The translations under genes and the position numbers were made by a program. A stretch of DNA of 5,546 nucleotides. Origin: Bacteroidales bacterium UBA1458. GTDB taxonomy: Bacteria; Bacteroidota; Bacteroidia; Bacteroidales; VadinHA17. The notes below the pieces were generated by a model, which made no database searches, was not told where the DNA came from, and was given only the letters and a program-made list of their open reading frames with translations. This document shows, piece by piece, positions 1 to 5,546 of the stretch; position 1 is the first letter of the stretch, and every line of letters starts with the position of its first letter. The stretch spans positions 1 through 5,546 of the forward strand of contig DCSU01000132.1 of NCBI GenBank assembly GCA_002325785.1, in the 5' to 3' direction.

Positions 1-951
1 CGCGTTGGCCAGTCCGAGATTGCCCTCCCCATTTTCAAAGTCTATGGGATTGACCTTATGGGGCATGGCTGACGAACCGATCTCGCCCTTAACAATGGTC
101 TGCTTGAAATAATCGAGCGAGATATAGCTCCAGAGGTCCCGGCAGAGATCAATAATAATTGTATTGATCCGGCTGATGTTGTCAAACAGCGCTGCCAGTC
201 CGTCATAGTGTTCGATCTGCGTGGTTGTCTGCTGTCTCTCGAGGCCCAACTGTTCATTAAGGAACCGGTTGGCAAAATCCACCCAGTCGACCGCCGGGTA
301 TGCCACCTTGTGTGCGTTGAGATTACCTGTGGCGCCACCGAACTTGCCGCTGTATTTCGTCATCATCAGCGTCATCAGCTCACCGTCGAGCCTCTCACTG
401 AAGACCGCCAGCTCCTTTCCCAGCCTGGTGGGGGTAGCCGGCTGGCCGTGTGTATGCGCCAGCATTGGCAGATCGGCCCACTCCTCTGCTATTGCTTCAA
501 TAGCCTCACGGAGTGAGACCAGAAGCGGTATCAATATCTCCCTGACCGAGTCCCTGATGGCCATCGGCATGGCAGTATTGTTTATGTCCTGTGAGGTCAG
601 ACCGAAATGCACGAACTCACTCCATCTGCCGAGACCAATAGCAACAACCTTTTCCTTTACAAAGTACTCCACGGCCTTGACGTCATGGTTGGTGACGGCC
701 TCCTTCTGCTTGATAAATTCAGCATCGACAGGGGAAAAATCGCGGTAAACAGATCGAAGTTCATGTTCCTTCTTTTCCGGAAAACCCGCAAACTGAGGAA
801 GGCGGGCCTGCGCCAGAGCAATGAAATACTCTGTTTCCACTTGCACCCGGTAGCGCATAAGTCCGAATTCCGAATAGAACGGGATCAACTCCGTCACCCG
901 ATCACCGTAGCGGCCATCGACCGGTGAAATTGCCTTTAAGCGGTCCGTCAT
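1..951 (-). CDS. purB: Adenylosuccinate lyase, N-terminal 317 residues (3' end outside window)
   Basis: PurB is a cytosolic homotetramer of the fumarase/aspartase superfamily. It removes fumarate from SAICAR and from adenylosuccinate, so it acts twice in purine synthesis. The frame is open from the ATG at 951 to the window edge with no stop or frameshift. The start reads MTDRLKAISPVDGRYGD, the usual opening of the E. coli-type enzyme. TSQDINNTA lies at about residues 119-127. AHTHGQPATPT lies at about 165-175, and His168 should be the general acid corresponding to E. coli His171. The superfamily signature SSAMPHKVNP lies at about 293-302, with the catalytic serine at 293/294, followed by IDFENGEGNLGLANA at the edge. 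E. coli PurB has about 456 residues, so roughly 140 C-terminal residues are missing because of the window boundary. The start is supported by a GGTGAGGA ribosome site just upstream. It is divergent from mqnA, with no functional link evident. Confidence 0.97.
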   Translation of the reverse strand, partial: MTDRLKAISPVDGRYGDRVTELIPFYSEFGLMRYRVQVETEYFIALAQARLPQFAGFPEKKEHELRSVYRDFSPVDAEFIKQKEAVTNHDVKAVEYFVKEKVVAIGLGRWSEFVHFGLTSQDINNTAMPMAIRDSVREILIPLLVSLREAIEAIAEEWADLPMLAHTHGQPATPTRLGKELAVFSERLDGELMTLMMTKYSGKFGGATGNLNAHKVAYPAVDWVDFANRFLNEQLGLERQQTTTQIEHYDGLAALFDNISRINTIIIDLCRDLWSYISLDYFKQTIVKGEIGSSAMPHKVNPIDFENGEGNLGLANA

Positions 952-957
952 ATTATT

Positions 958-965
958 TCCTCACC
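958..965 (-). promoter_or_regulatory. Shine-Dalgarno site of purB
   Basis: Read on the minus strand, GGTGAGGA stands 6 nt before the purB ATG. It is the only clear Shine-Dalgarno-like site in the window; the other starts have A-rich leaders, as is common in Bacteroidota. It supports 951 as the true start. Confidence 0.6.
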
Positions 966-990
966 GTGAATTAATCAATGAATCAAAAAA

Positions 991-998
991 CAAAAATA
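991..998 (-). promoter_or_regulatory. Candidate -7 box of the purB promoter
   Basis: On the minus strand this reads TATTTTTG, an exact match to the Bacteroidota -7 consensus TAnnTTTG. It lies about 40 nt upstream of the purB ATG, which would leave a short leader. About 19 nt further upstream there is only a T-run rather than a clean TTTG, so the -33 element is weak. The region is AT-rich and such boxes arise by chance, so this is a candidate only. Confidence 0.4.
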
Positions 999-1002
999 CT
1001 AT

Positions 1003-1033
1003 TTTGTACTGGTGTAAAAAAATTGAACCTTTG
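1003..1033 (+). promoter_or_regulatory. Candidate promoter of the mqnA-nfeD-GNAT cluster
   Basis: TTTG at 1003-1006 is followed after 19 nt by AACCTTTG at 1026-1033. This fits the Bacteroidota -33/-7 arrangement (TTTG, about 19 nt, TAnnTTTG) with one mismatch in the first base of the -7 box. It ends 27 nt before the mqnA ATG. It lies next to the oppositely directed purB box, so the two promoters would be back to back and could affect each other. Confidence 0.42.
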
Positions 1034-1060
1034 CAATTATCTGCTTGTTGAATAAAAGAG

Positions 1061-1828
1061 ATGGAGAAGATCAGGGTATCAGCAGTCAAATACATTAACA
1101 GTTATCCGTTCATCATAGGCCTTCGCGACGGTGAGGTGGCGCGTATGATAGACCTTGAGGTGTGTCATCCCTCCGAGTGTGCCGACAGGCTTATTGCAGG
1201 AGATACGGATATCGGTCTGATACCGGTTGCCATGGTTGCATCGATGAAGGAGTATCATATTGTGAGCGACTACTGTCTCAGCACCAACGGTGAGGTCCGC
1301 ACAGTGCTGCTGGTAAGCAACACTCCGTTTGAACAGGTAACCACGATTTACCTGGATTACCGGTCGAGGAGCTCGGTCACCCTCTGCCGCATCCTGGCTG
1401 CCAGGTCGTGGAAACGTGAATTTAACTGGCTCTCCGCATCGGAGGAGTTTGACATCACTGCCATGAAGCAGGGCGAAGCGGCTGTCATGATAGGCGACCG
1501 CTGTTTTGAGTATGCTCACCTGTTCGCCCTGAGACTCGACCTGGGTCTCGAGTGGAAGAAATTTACAGGTCTGCCCTTCGTCTTTGCCTGCTGGGTCTCC
1601 GCAAGACCCCTTCCTGCTGAGTTCATAGTTCTTTTTAACAAGGCCCTCGGCGAAGGACTTGAGAGGAGGAATGAGGCGGTTTCGCTTCTGAAAGAGGGGG
1701 CGGCAGCCACACCGGAAGAGGTAATTTATTACCTGAACCACAATATCGATTTTCGTCTCGATGACCGCAAAAGGGAGGCCCTGTCGAAATTTATCGGTTA
1801 TATAAAAGAACTAAAGCTAAATCCATGA
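1061..1828 (+). CDS. mqnA: MqnA-family chorismate dehydratase (futalosine menaquinone pathway)
   Basis: MqnA dehydrates chorismate to 3-[(1-carboxyvinyl)oxy]benzoate, the first committed step of the futalosine route to menaquinone. The 255-residue product has a periplasmic-binding-protein-like two-lobe fold in the cytosol and lacks a signal peptide. Visible family landmarks are VSAVKYINSYPF at about 6-17, DIGLIPVAMV at about 50-59, DYCLSTNGEV at about 70-79, LDYRSRSSVTL at about 98-108, GEAAVMIGD at about 138-146, and DLGLEWKKFTGLPFVFACW at about 160-178. Asn13 in the first motif sits where the family's active-site Asn is expected. MqnA and MqnD are related, but the TGLPFVFACW and CLSTNGEV patterns fit MqnA better. 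The ATG is preceded by an A-rich leader without a strong Shine-Dalgarno. Its stop overlaps the nfeD start by 4 bp. No other mqn gene lies in the window, so the pathway is inferred from this gene alone. Confidence 0.86.
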   Translation: MEKIRVSAVKYINSYPFIIGLRDGEVARMIDLEVCHPSECADRLIAGDTDIGLIPVAMVASMKEYHIVSDYCLSTNGEVRTVLLVSNTPFEQVTTIYLDYRSRSSVTLCRILAARSWKREFNWLSASEEFDITAMKQGEAAVMIGDRCFEYAHLFALRLDLGLEWKKFTGLPFVFACWVSARPLPAEFIVLFNKALGEGLERRNEAVSLLKEGAAATPEEVIYYLNHNIDFRLDDRKREALSKFIGYIKELKLNP

Positions 1829-3249
1829 ATAAGCTCTTTCTCAAACTCATCATCCTGCTATTAATTTTCTCCGTCTCAGGCGGGGCATCAGAGGCTCAGA
1901 CGGGGCCTGACACCACCACCCTGGTGTACAAGGTAAAAATTGACAAGATGATAGCGGCGCCGCTGTGGCGCAGCGTGAAGAAGAGCTTCGTTGAGGCCGA
2001 CTCGGTGAACGCTGATTTCATACTTATTCATATGAACACCTATGGCGGACAGGTCGATATTGCGGACTCAATGCGCACCCTCATACTGAATTATCCTATC
2101 CCCGTGCTGGTCTTTATAGACAATCAGGCCATCTCTGCCGGTGCCCTGATAGCAATAGCGGCTGACAGTGTCTACATGAGGCCCGGCGCCAGCATCGGCG
2201 CTGCCACCGTGGTAGACCAGACCGGAGCAAAGATGCCTGACAAATACCAGTCATTCATGCGTGGCATGATGAGAGCCACGGCGGAAGCCCACGGCAAGAA
2301 GCCGGTGGTGAAGGATAGCGACACCACATGGGTGTGGCACCGCGATCCGGAGATAGCACAGGCGATGGTGGACCCGTCAATTGTGTTGGAAGGTATCGTT
2401 GACACCGGCCAGGTACTGACTCTTACAACCCTTGAAGCCATTAAATACGGTTTCTGCGAAGGCGAGGCCGGGACGGTTGAGGAAGTGATCGCCAGTGCAG
2501 GCATAGAGAATTACACAATAAAGGAACTGAAGCTCACAGGTGTGGACAGGATCATCATGCTGCTTATCAATCCTGCCGTCTCAGGACTTCTCATCATACT
2601 TATCATCGGCGGAATCTACTTCGAACTGCAGTCGCCCGGCATAGGATTCCCCCTGGCAGCTGCGGTATTCGCAGCGCTGCTGTACTTCGCACCTCTTTAC
2701 CTGGAAGGGATAGCCGCCAACTGGCACCTCATGATCTTCATAATAGGAATAATACTTGTGATGGTTGAGATCTTTGCCATACCCGGCTTTGGCGTCACAG
2801 GTGTACTCGGGGTGATTGGCATTGTAACCGGACTGGCTTTTGTCATGATTGATAAGATCGTCTTCAGGTTCGGACCCTCAGGTGACGGCGTAAGGGAGGT
2901 GGTTGCATCATTTGCCATTGTGGTGCTTGCCGCAGTGCTGGCATTCGGCCTCTCTCTGTGGCTCTCGAGAAAAATGTTTGCCCCGAACCGGCTCTTCGGA
3001 AGCCTGGCGCTGGAAAAATCAGTGAACCAGGCTGACGGCTTCGTGAGTTTTGATATGGACAAGCTGGCTGCGCTGGTCGGCACCACCGGAACCGCTCACA
3101 CTGTCCTTCGTCCTTCAGGAAAGGTGATGATAGAGGGTGAAGTTTATTCTGCCGTGGCTGAGACAGGATTTATACCGAAGGGTACGGCCATAACCGTCAG
3201 AAGGGAAGAACAGGGCCACCTCTATGTGGTGCCTTCCAACAAGGCATGA
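1825..3249 (+). CDS. nfeD: Long-form NfeD: membrane-bound ClpP-class serine protease with OB-fold tail
   Basis: Proteins of this family are membrane-anchored Ser-Lys proteases, typified by Pyrococcus 1510-N, thought to act with SPFH/stomatin-type proteins in membrane quality control. The 474-residue product has the full long-form layout. A signal peptide or anchor covers about 1-25 (hydrophobic LKLIILLLIFSVSG, then ASEAQ). A ClpP/crotonase-like protease domain covers about 33-230. About five membrane segments follow (roughly 250-268, 274-292, 300-318, 322-343 and 358-381). A soluble NfeD OB-fold lies at about 415-472, with GTTGTAHTVLRPSGKVMIEG. The nucleophile is probably Ser104 in QAISAGALIAIAAD, and the general base probably Lys140 in the segment before AEAHGK. 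MNTYGGQVDIADSM at about 70-83 stands where related proteases have TPGG. The start ATG overlaps the mqnA stop (ATGA), indicating translational coupling. No SPFH/floA gene follows; a GNAT gene begins 6 nt downstream. Confidence 0.9.
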   Translation: MNKLFLKLIILLLIFSVSGGASEAQTGPDTTTLVYKVKIDKMIAAPLWRSVKKSFVEADSVNADFILIHMNTYGGQVDIADSMRTLILNYPIPVLVFIDNQAISAGALIAIAADSVYMRPGASIGAATVVDQTGAKMPDKYQSFMRGMMRATAEAHGKKPVVKDSDTTWVWHRDPEIAQAMVDPSIVLEGIVDTGQVLTLTTLEAIKYGFCEGEAGTVEEVIASAGIENYTIKELKLTGVDRIIMLLINPAVSGLLIILIIGGIYFELQSPGIGFPLAAAVFAALLYFAPLYLEGIAANWHLMIFIIGIILVMVEIFAIPGFGVTGVLGVIGIVTGLAFVMIDKIVFRFGPSGDGVREVVASFAIVVLAAVLAFGLSLWLSRKMFAPNRLFGSLALEKSVNQADGFVSFDMDKLAALVGTTGTAHTVLRPSGKVMIEGEVYSAVAETGFIPKGTAITVRREEQGHLYVVPSNKA

Positions 3250-3255
3250 TGGGTC

Positions 3256-3735
3256 ATGCAGACGATAACCGTCAGACCATATTCAAAAGGCGACTTCCCG
3301 GGCATAATGAAGCTCTGGACAGCCACCGGACTCAGCAGGCCCGAGAGAGGAGACGACGAGGCTGCTGTTGAACGCAGCATTGCACTTGGGGGGATGATGC
3401 TTGTAATGTGCGGCGGAGATGCAGGAAGTGAAACAGACAGGAAAACAGGCAGTGATACAGGCAGTGACATCTTAGGCACCTCCTGGATGACATTCGACGG
3501 CAGACGCATCCACCTGCACCACTTCGGGATCATTCCTGCATTCCAGGGAAAGGGCCTCTCAGGTTTACTGCTGAAGGAATCGCTAAGATTCGTTAAGGAA
3601 AAAGGATACCAGGTAAAACTTGAGGTTCACAGGAGTAACAGAACCGCAATTCATCTGTACAGGAAAGCAGGATTCGAATATCTCGGAGACTATGACATCT
3701 ATATAATCAGGGATATACAATCACTTGAAATCTAA
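3256..3735 (+). CDS. GNAT-family N-acetyltransferase
   Basis: This 159-residue protein is predicted to transfer acetyl from acetyl-CoA to an amine; its substrate cannot be told from sequence. The acetyl-CoA pyrophosphate loop is visible as FQGKGLSGLL at about 96-105, preceded by the strand IHLHHFGIIPAF. The C-terminal half has LEVHRSNRTAIHLYRKAGFEYLGDY at about 122-146, the classic GNAT pattern in which an Asn and a Tyr near NRTAIHLYRKAGF line the active site. The N-terminus ITVRPYSKGDFPGIMKLW is also typical. About residues 56-71 form a hydrophilic insert of four-residue units (AGSE, TDRK, TGSD, TGSD) between two strands, encoded by a 12-bp repeat. It starts 6 nt after the nfeD stop and so is probably in the same operon. 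The RimI-like C-terminal motif suggests protein N-terminal acetylation as one possibility, but this is a guess. Confidence 0.88.
   Translation: MQTITVRPYSKGDFPGIMKLWTATGLSRPERGDDEAAVERSIALGGMMLVMCGGDAGSETDRKTGSDTGSDILGTSWMTFDGRRIHLHHFGIIPAFQGKGLSGLLLKESLRFVKEKGYQVKLEVHRSNRTAIHLYRKAGFEYLGDYDIYIIRDIQSLEI
3421..3468 (+). repeat. Degenerate 12-bp tandem repeat, four units, inside the GNAT gene
   Basis: The last two units, ACAGGCAGTGAT (3445-3456) and ACAGGCAGTGAC (3457-3468), differ by one base. The two units before them (3421-3432 and 3433-3444) are diverged relatives. The 12-bp period keeps frame and encodes four-residue units ending in TGSD TGSD. It looks like in-frame slippage expansion in a surface loop of the acetyltransferase. 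Confidence 0.65.
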
Positions 3736-3741
3736 AATGTT

Positions 3742-3770
3742 AAAATAACCTTAAAGAGAGGTTTTTATTT
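3742..3770 (+). terminator. Weak candidate terminator after the mqnA-nfeD-GNAT cluster
   Basis: AACCT at 3747-3751 can pair with AGGTT at 3759-3763 around a 7-nt loop, with an A-rich left flank and a T-rich run (TTTTTATTT) to the right. The stem is only 5 bp plus two further pairs after a mismatch, so it is marginal. Its position, 11 nt after the GNAT end to 11 nt before the last residues of the T-run region and upstream of the next promoter box, is right for an operon end. Confidence 0.38.
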
Positions 3771-3791
3771 CCGGAATCTGTTATTATTTTG

Positions 3792-3799
3792 TATATTTG
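3792..3799 (+). promoter_or_regulatory. -7 promoter box of the small HTH gene
   Basis: TATATTTG is an exact match to the Bacteroidota -7 consensus TAnnTTTG and ends 23 nt before the HTH gene ATG. The expected -33 position (near 3768-3772, TTTCC) is only a partial match. The downstream leader would be very short and A-rich, with no Shine-Dalgarno. Confidence 0.55.
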
Positions 3800-3822
3800 G
3801 GAAAATATATCCATAAAAAATC

Positions 3823-4068
3823 ATGGCACGAACAATTACTTTTTCAGATCTGAGGAAGATCAAGGATCAGCTTCCTGACGGGAGCATTAAGAAGATAGCA
3901 GTTGAGCTCGATATGTCCGAGGAAACCGTCAGGAATTATTTTGGAGGCTGGAACTTCGATCGTGGGCAGAGTGCCGGGATCCACATAGAAAAAGGACCCG
4001 AAGGGGGAATAGTCACCATAGAAGACACAACAGTACTGGACCTTGCTGAAAGTATGCTGCCACGCTAA
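3823..4068 (+). CDS. Small helix-turn-helix DNA-binding protein
   Basis: This is an 81-residue cytosolic protein without signal peptide or membrane segment. The N-terminal half holds a likely HTH: helix ITFSDLRKIKDQLP (about 5-18), then SIKKIAVELDMSEETVRNYFGG (about 21-42). There KKIAVELDMSEETVRNYF has the helix-turn-recognition-helix spacing seen in regulators that sense or bind DNA through a compact HTH. The C-terminal half (AGIHIEKGPEGGIVTIEDTTVLDLAESML, about 51-79) looks like a short beta hairpin plus helix and could serve in dimerisation. I associate this protein type with conserved, uncharacterised Bacteroidales DNA-binding proteins, from memory only. It has its own -7 box and a strong terminator, so it appears to be a single-gene transcript. 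Its operator and targets are unknown; autoregulation is possible but not shown. Confidence 0.82.
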   Translation: MARTITFSDLRKIKDQLPDGSIKKIAVELDMSEETVRNYFGGWNFDRGQSAGIHIEKGPEGGIVTIEDTTVLDLAESMLPR

Positions 4069-4089
4069 TTTCGCACCCCGACAGGTGAC

Positions 4090-4121
4090 AAAAAGCAAAA
4101 GTTTTTACTTTTGCTTTTTTT
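4090..4121 (+). terminator. Strong intrinsic terminator after the HTH gene
   Basis: The left arm 4090-4101 (AAAAAGCAAAAG) pairs perfectly with 4108-4119 (CTTTTGCTTTTT) as a 12-bp stem with a 6-nt loop. The T-run continues to 4121, giving the U-tract. The stem is AT-rich with a single GC dinucleotide plus the closing G-C pair. It begins 21 nt after the HTH stop codon and separates that transcript from the peptidase gene downstream. Confidence 0.85.
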
Positions 4122-4170
4122 ATGTCCGAAATTCGGCACCCGTCACCGACAACTTCACAGATAAAATAAG

Positions 4171-5546
4171 ATGAACCACAAGCTCTGCATTGCAACTCTT
4201 TCAGTCATTCTGACCGCAGGTCTCAACGCCCAGGAGAGAATCCTCACTCCTCAGCTCAGGTATGATGAGAATCACAGCCTCACCTGGGAGGAGGCCATCA
4301 GCTTTTATACCGAACTTGACAGGGCTTATCCGGAGGCCACCCTGCTTGAGATGGGCATGACCGATGCCGGCAGACCGCTGCACCTCTTTATCATCAGCGG
4401 CGACGGGGAGTTTGAGCCGGAGGCTGCTCGCAGGCATGGTAAGGCCATCGTTCTCATCAACAACGGTATCCACCCGGGCGAACCTGAGGGCATTGATGCC
4501 AGCGCACGGTTTGCAGCCGACATTCTTGCCAACAGGAACGGCATGAAAAAATACCTGCGCAACACAGTGGTGGCAATCATCCCGGTATATAACATCGGTG
4601 GTGCACTTTCCCGCAGCCAGTACTGGCGTATAAACCAGAACGGTCCGGATGAGAAGGGAGCCAGACGCAATACACGGTTCCTCGATCTCAACCGCGACTT
4701 CGTCAAGCAGGATTCACGTGATGCCCGCGCCTTTGCGGAGATCTACAGCTACCTTGATCCGGACGTCTTCCTTGATACTCATACCACTAACGGATCAGAC
4801 CACCAGTTCACCGTGACGCTCATAGCAACACAGCCTGAGAAGATGTTTCCGGAGATGCAGGAGTACTTCCGCGGAGAGATGCTGCATGAACTCTACAACC
4901 GCATGAAAACGGCGCATGGCAATGAAATGATTCCCTATGTCCAGTATACCGACAGAGGCGAGATAAAGGCAATTATCGGTTTTGAGGAACAATCATACTA
5001 TTCAACCGGATATTCCTCGCTCTTTAACTCCTTCGGATTCATGACTGAGACACTCGTCTATAAGCCATACCCGGAACGAGTAAAGGGGACACTGCAATTC
5101 ATAACCGAGCTGGTGCGGTTTACCTCATTGAACCACAAGGATATACTCAGACTGAGGAAGGAAGCCGACAGACGCACTATCAGCGCCGCAGAATACGTGA
5201 TAGACTGGGAACAGGACACCACCAGGTGGGATCTGCTGGAATACCACGGATACAGGTACGAGGAGACCGTCACCCCAATCACCGGTAGAAAGTCGGGCTT
5301 CTATAATCATGAAAAGCCTTACACTGACACCATCAGGTATTATAACTATTTCGTACCTGCTGTTACCGTAGCCGCACCCGAGGCCTATATTGTCCCATTT
5401 GCCTGGGAGGAGGTCATTGAACGGCTCAGTGCCAACGGTGTTGCAATGCGTCAGTTGCAGAATGATACCACCCTCACTGTTGAGACCTACTATATAGACA
5501 GCTATGAACCGGCGAAACGAGCCACCCAGGGACACTATTTCAACAG
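4171..5546 (+). CDS. Secreted M14-family zinc carboxypeptidase (C-terminus outside window)
   Basis: This is a metallopeptidase of the carboxypeptidase A/M14 family, probably exported. The frame is open from the ATG at 4171 to the edge (458 complete codons). Residues 1-20 form a signal peptide (MNHKLCIATLSVILTAGLNA, likely cut before QE) with no lipobox, so a periplasmic or secreted soluble protein is expected. The peptidase domain starts near SLTWEEAISFYTELD (about 36-50). Zinc ligands are His101 and Glu104 in NNGIHPGEPEG and His204 in LDTHTTNG. The substrate-carboxylate Arg is probably Arg175 in LDLNRDF. The catalytic Glu is probably Glu293 in FMTETLVYKPY. All the key residues are therefore present and an active enzyme is expected. 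The region after about 330 is a C-terminal extension I cannot assign. No Shine-Dalgarno is visible; the leader ATAAAATAAG is A-rich. The promoter must lie between the preceding terminator and 4170 but no clear box is seen. The substrate is unknown. Confidence 0.9.
   Translation, partial: MNHKLCIATLSVILTAGLNAQERILTPQLRYDENHSLTWEEAISFYTELDRAYPEATLLEMGMTDAGRPLHLFIISGDGEFEPEAARRHGKAIVLINNGIHPGEPEGIDASARFAADILANRNGMKKYLRNTVVAIIPVYNIGGALSRSQYWRINQNGPDEKGARRNTRFLDLNRDFVKQDSRDARAFAEIYSYLDPDVFLDTHTTNGSDHQFTVTLIATQPEKMFPEMQEYFRGEMLHELYNRMKTAHGNEMIPYVQYTDRGEIKAIIGFEEQSYYSTGYSSLFNSFGFMTETLVYKPYPERVKGTLQFITELVRFTSLNHKDILRLRKEADRRTISAAEYVIDWEQDTTRWDLLEYHGYRYEETVTPITGRKSGFYNHEKPYTDTIRYYNYFVPAVTVAAPEAYIVPFAWEEVIERLSANGVAMRQLQNDTTLTVETYYIDSYEPAKRATQGHYFN

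Noticed and set aside
221..748. A 175-codon plus-strand open frame opposite purB
   Set aside because: The minus strand encodes an unbroken PurB with its catalytic motifs across the same bases, and the plus-strand product is Ser-rich with no family resemblance.
1079..1741. A 220-codon open frame on the minus strand opposite mqnA
   Set aside because: It is antisense to a gene with clear family motifs, has a low-complexity Cys/Arg-rich product without recognisable domains, and no ribosome site or promoter was evident. It is a shadow of the coding strand's codon bias.
4126..4136. Palindrome CCGAA-A-TTCGG upstream of the peptidase gene, a possible operator
   Set aside because: An 11-bp palindrome with 5-bp arms is expected by chance at this scale. 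There is no second copy in the window and no promoter box to anchor it.
4067..4147. Near direct repeat (AATTTCGCACCCC / AAATTCGGCACCC) and GGTGAC/GTCACC inverted repeat flanking the terminator, possible insertion scars
   Set aside because: The matches are short and imperfect, and the enclosed segment is fully explained by an intrinsic terminator. There is no mobile-element gene or clean target duplication.
4326..4706. A 126-codon minus-strand open frame opposite the carboxypeptidase
   Set aside because: It overlaps the zinc-site coding region of the M14 gene and has no signals or recognisable protein features of its own.
1..5546. CRISPR arrays, tRNA or rRNA genes, insertion sequences, phage or toxin-antitoxin modules
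   Set aside because: I looked for regularly spaced repeats, cloverleaf-type segments, transposase or integrase motifs and paired small genes on both strands and saw none.

Overview
The window looks like ordinary chromosomal DNA from a member of the Bacteroidota. The evidence is the Bacteroidota-type promoter boxes (TAnnTTTG at -7), A-rich start regions that mostly lack a Shine-Dalgarno, a small HTH protein of a kind I associate with Bacteroidales, and the recognisable protein families. Order or genus cannot be fixed from this sequence. An anaerobic or marine Bacteroidales/Marinilabiliales-like organism that makes menaquinone by the futalosine route is my best guess. I see no mobile elements, tRNA, rRNA or CRISPR, and no sign of recent transfer.

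Layout: (1) 1-951, minus strand: the N-terminal 317 residues of adenylosuccinate lyase (purB), cut by the window edge just after its catalytic signature loop. (2) 952-1060: a short divergent intergenic region with a candidate promoter for each direction. (3) 1061-3735, plus strand: a tight three-gene cluster. It holds an MqnA-family chorismate dehydratase, a long-form NfeD membrane serine protease (start overlaps the mqnA stop as ATGA), and a GNAT N-acetyltransferase 6 nt later. (4) 3736-3822: a weak candidate terminator followed by a good -7 box. (5) 3823-4068: an 81-residue HTH protein as its own small transcription unit, closed by a strong 12-bp hairpin terminator at 4090-4121. (6) 4171-5546: a secreted M14-family zinc carboxypeptidase, running off the right edge.

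The genes are mostly housekeeping: purine synthesis, menaquinone synthesis, membrane protein quality control, protein or small-molecule acetylation, a small regulator and an exported peptidase. The gene spacing suggests mqnA, nfeD and the acetyltransferase are co-transcribed, but their known family roles do not show an obvious common pathway. I found no convincing undescribed system. The points most worth checking are the mqnA-nfeD-GNAT linkage without a flotillin partner, the 12-bp tandem repeat inside the acetyltransferase, and the target of the small HTH protein.
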